Shown here piece after piece: positions 37,623-38,830 of a stretch of 38,830 nucleotides of DNA (positions are counted from its first letter, which is position 1; each line of letters starts with the position of its first letter). The translations under genes were made by a program, and so were the position numbers. The notes under the pieces are model-generated. The model did no database searches and was not told where the DNA came from. It saw only the letters and a program-made list of their open reading frames with translations. Source of the DNA: Rhodoferax sp. (GTDB lineage: Bacteria; Pseudomonadota; Gammaproteobacteria; Burkholderiales; Burkholderiaceae_C); the NCBI RefSeq assembly GCF_010365055.1, contig NZ_JAAFHA010000031.1, forward strand, positions 1-38,830, in the 5' to 3' direction.

Positions 37623-37958
37623 GCTGCTGGCTATGGGGTGCCAGCACGATGCGCCAGCGAGCCGACACCATGTCTGCGCCAGCGCACTGATTGACACTTG
37701 CGAAGCACTGGCGATGTACCTCCCCAGCACCTGCGCATGGTGAAGCCGAACCGTGCGCACTAACCAGCTCCACAGGACATCGAACATAGTAAAGCGGTGA
37801 TGCCGGTCGGGCTGCCACGAAGCGTGCAACGCGCCGGGGCAGAACGGCTGGCATGACCGCGCTGGTGGCGGTGGTCGCCATGCTGGCACGCCGAAACATC
37901 GTCATTGCCTGCCGCCTTCGCGGTAGCTGATTGAGCACCTGCGCAGCACTATTTATAT

Positions 37959-38017
37959 GCCAAATAGGCCTCTAGCCCTCGTATAACCTGCGTAAACAGC
38001 TATCAAAACAATAGCGA
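37959..38017 (-). repeat. Dispersed comamonad repeat, near-consensus copy after tRNA-Thr
   Basis: On the - strand it reads CGCTATTGTTTTGATAGCTG, then TTTACGCAGGTTATACGAGG and GCTAGAGGCCTATTTGGC. GCTAT/ATAGC form a hairpin with a T-rich loop. It is the best representative of the family here and lies between modules A3 and C3. Confidence 0.85.
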
Positions 38018-38816
38018 TTCAATAAAAATGAACGCTTGGCGTGTCTGAATTCCCACGGCGTAACCGGGTCGGCACGTGCCACAGCCCCTGTTATTCGGCT
38101 TTGTATTAAGACCTGGCCTCGAATCCTGCAAGTCCAGCGCCCGGATTCCAATCTGGAACTTCTGCTGCTGTTCGTGGCTTTCTTCGCGCGCCAGCCTCCT
38201 GGCTGCTGGGTCTGTTAGTACTCCACCTCGCCCACTGGCTGAACCCACAGAGCATCGAACCAGGTCAAGCGGTGATGTGCAGTCGCCACCAAGCGCAGCG
38301 GTCTTTTTTTTGGCACTGAATAAAATTGGAGATTCGCTCTGAAATTTTTCCAACTCAACAGCCAATGTGCCCTCCTGCCTAAGACGTATACCCCTTGTAG
38401 TCGGCTTTGGTGCTGGTTGTTATCCCCTGGGGCTTTGACGTGCAGAGTTGGTCTGCCAACTTTTGAACTTGGCTGTTACCGGCGTGGTTCAAAAAGTAAA
38501 GTTTTTGGGTAACACGAAAAATCTGAATTTTGGATGGCTATGACTCAACCGATGGCCATGCGAAAAGGGTCAACCGATTTGAATCACGCCATTTTCCTGA
38601 TACCGTTATTCATCAGTTACCGTACTTGAGACGCATGCGGGCTTGGCATACAACCCTTGCAGCTTGACCTGCGTCTGCGCTAGGCATACTCCAGAAATTC
38701 TCAAACGAATGCTTAACACGAATGGCACTTACTTTGGCGTAAACGCGCGGCGAACCCATCTTGAACGTTGATCGATAACGCGGCAGTCTTGGAGTTTTCC
38801 AAGGAGACTGAAAGTC

Positions 38817-38830
38817 ATGACGAGCAAGAA
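38817..38830 (+). CDS. Start of an unidentified gene (cut by window edge)
   Basis: ATG at 38817 (MTSKK...) follows AAGGAG (38801-38806) at 10 bp. Only four full codons are visible, so the product cannot be identified. A mobile-element gene next to this repeat tract is possible but unsupported. Confidence 0.4.

Larger units (their letters stand above)
37409..38300. repeat. Degenerate array of alternating modules A and C
   Basis: Module A (GTGCCAGC-ACGATGCG, ending CTGATTGACAC-TGCGAAGCAC) is seen at 37409-37483 and 37638-37708, with a partial copy at 37927-37949. Module C (GCGGTGATG...CCAC-AAGCG, preceded by ACATCGAAC in two copies) is seen near 37531-37600, 37752-37825 and 38229-38300. The order is A-C-A-C-A-C. 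A-to-A distances are 229 and about 289 bp; the first two C modules are about 224 bp apart. The last unit is lengthened by an inserted dispersed repeat. Alignment is by eye, with many mismatches. Confidence 0.5.
36845..38800. other. Gene-free, repeat-rich tract downstream of tRNA-Thr
   Basis: About 2 kb without a credible gene. Open frames exist (for example 37002-37889 on the - strand) but show Cys/Trp/His-rich, low-information translations typical of non-coding GC-rich DNA. Right after the terminator, GGGCTAGCAC occurs twice in tandem. Then come a nested inverted repeat (37258-37368), alternating degenerate modules (37409-38300), one dispersed repeat copy (37959-38017), and from about 38340 a lower-GC stretch in which I see nothing I can name. 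The position next to a tRNA gene suggests a former integration site, but no integrase or clear duplicated tRNA end is visible. Confidence 0.7.

Noticed and set aside
37002..37889. 295-codon open frame on the - strand in the repeat tract
   Set aside because: The translation is Cys/Trp/Arg-rich, contains internal repeats that simply mirror DNA modules A and C, and has no ribosome binding site. I treat it as non-coding.
37409..38300. CRISPR array
   Set aside because: The repeated modules are 70-80 bp, diverged and 225-290 bp apart, unlike 25-40 bp identical repeats with uniform spacers. No cas genes are present.

Overview
The window looks like a chromosomal segment from a high-GC betaproteobacterium of the Burkholderiales, most likely Comamonadaceae (Rhodoferax/Polaromonas type). 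That rests on protein resemblance, the folC-dedD-cvpA-purF-metZ-gltX gene order, frequent GTG starts, and a dispersed short repeat of the kind I associate with comamonads. No database search was possible.

Layout. (1) 1-8.8 kb, + strand: the end of tolR and tolA, then a surface-polysaccharide group instead of tolB-pal: an undecaprenyl-diphosphate synthase (uppS), a large SLBB export protein, rfbA, rfbC, a membrane-anchored nucleotide-sugar dehydratase and a VanZ-like protein. (2) 8.85-16.13 kb, - strand: a housekeeping operon folC-dedD-cvpA-purF-metZ-gltX, followed by tRNA-Ala(GGC), tRNA-Glu(UUC) and tRNA-Asp(GUC) and a perfect bidirectional hairpin. (3) 16.2-19.9 kb, + strand: a YffB/ArsC-like protein, a 26-bp perfect inverted-repeat element, ppnP, argG and an orphan Mrr restriction nuclease of lower GC. 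(4) 19.9-29.6 kb, both strands: an NDUFA9-type SDR, murB, yajQ with a degenerate HD-GYP protein, a class I glutamine amidotransferase, plsY, ybaK, a Tas-type aldo-keto reductase, an acyl-CoA synthetase and a divergent alpha/beta hydrolase. (5) 29.7-36.7 kb, + strand: a secreted Met/Gly-rich protein of unknown function, prfB with its programmed +1 frameshift, a HAD phosphatase, pepN and fbp. (6) 36.7-38.83 kb: tRNA-Thr(CGU) with a terminator, then about 2 kb without a credible gene but with nested inverted repeats and decayed repeated modules, ending in the start of another gene at the window edge.

The most unusual signals are non-coding. A dispersed repeat of about 50-60 bp occurs nine times. 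Six copies lie inside open reading frames (dedD, folC, twice in the acyl-CoA synthetase, the HAD phosphatase, pepN) without breaking them, and one appears to supply the ribosome binding site of argG. The 2-kb tract after tRNA-Thr holds a 111-bp nested inverted repeat resembling a folded integron attC site, followed by alternating degenerate modules about 225-290 bp apart. It looks like a decayed array next to a tRNA integration hotspot. These are by-eye alignments and need to be confirmed computationally.
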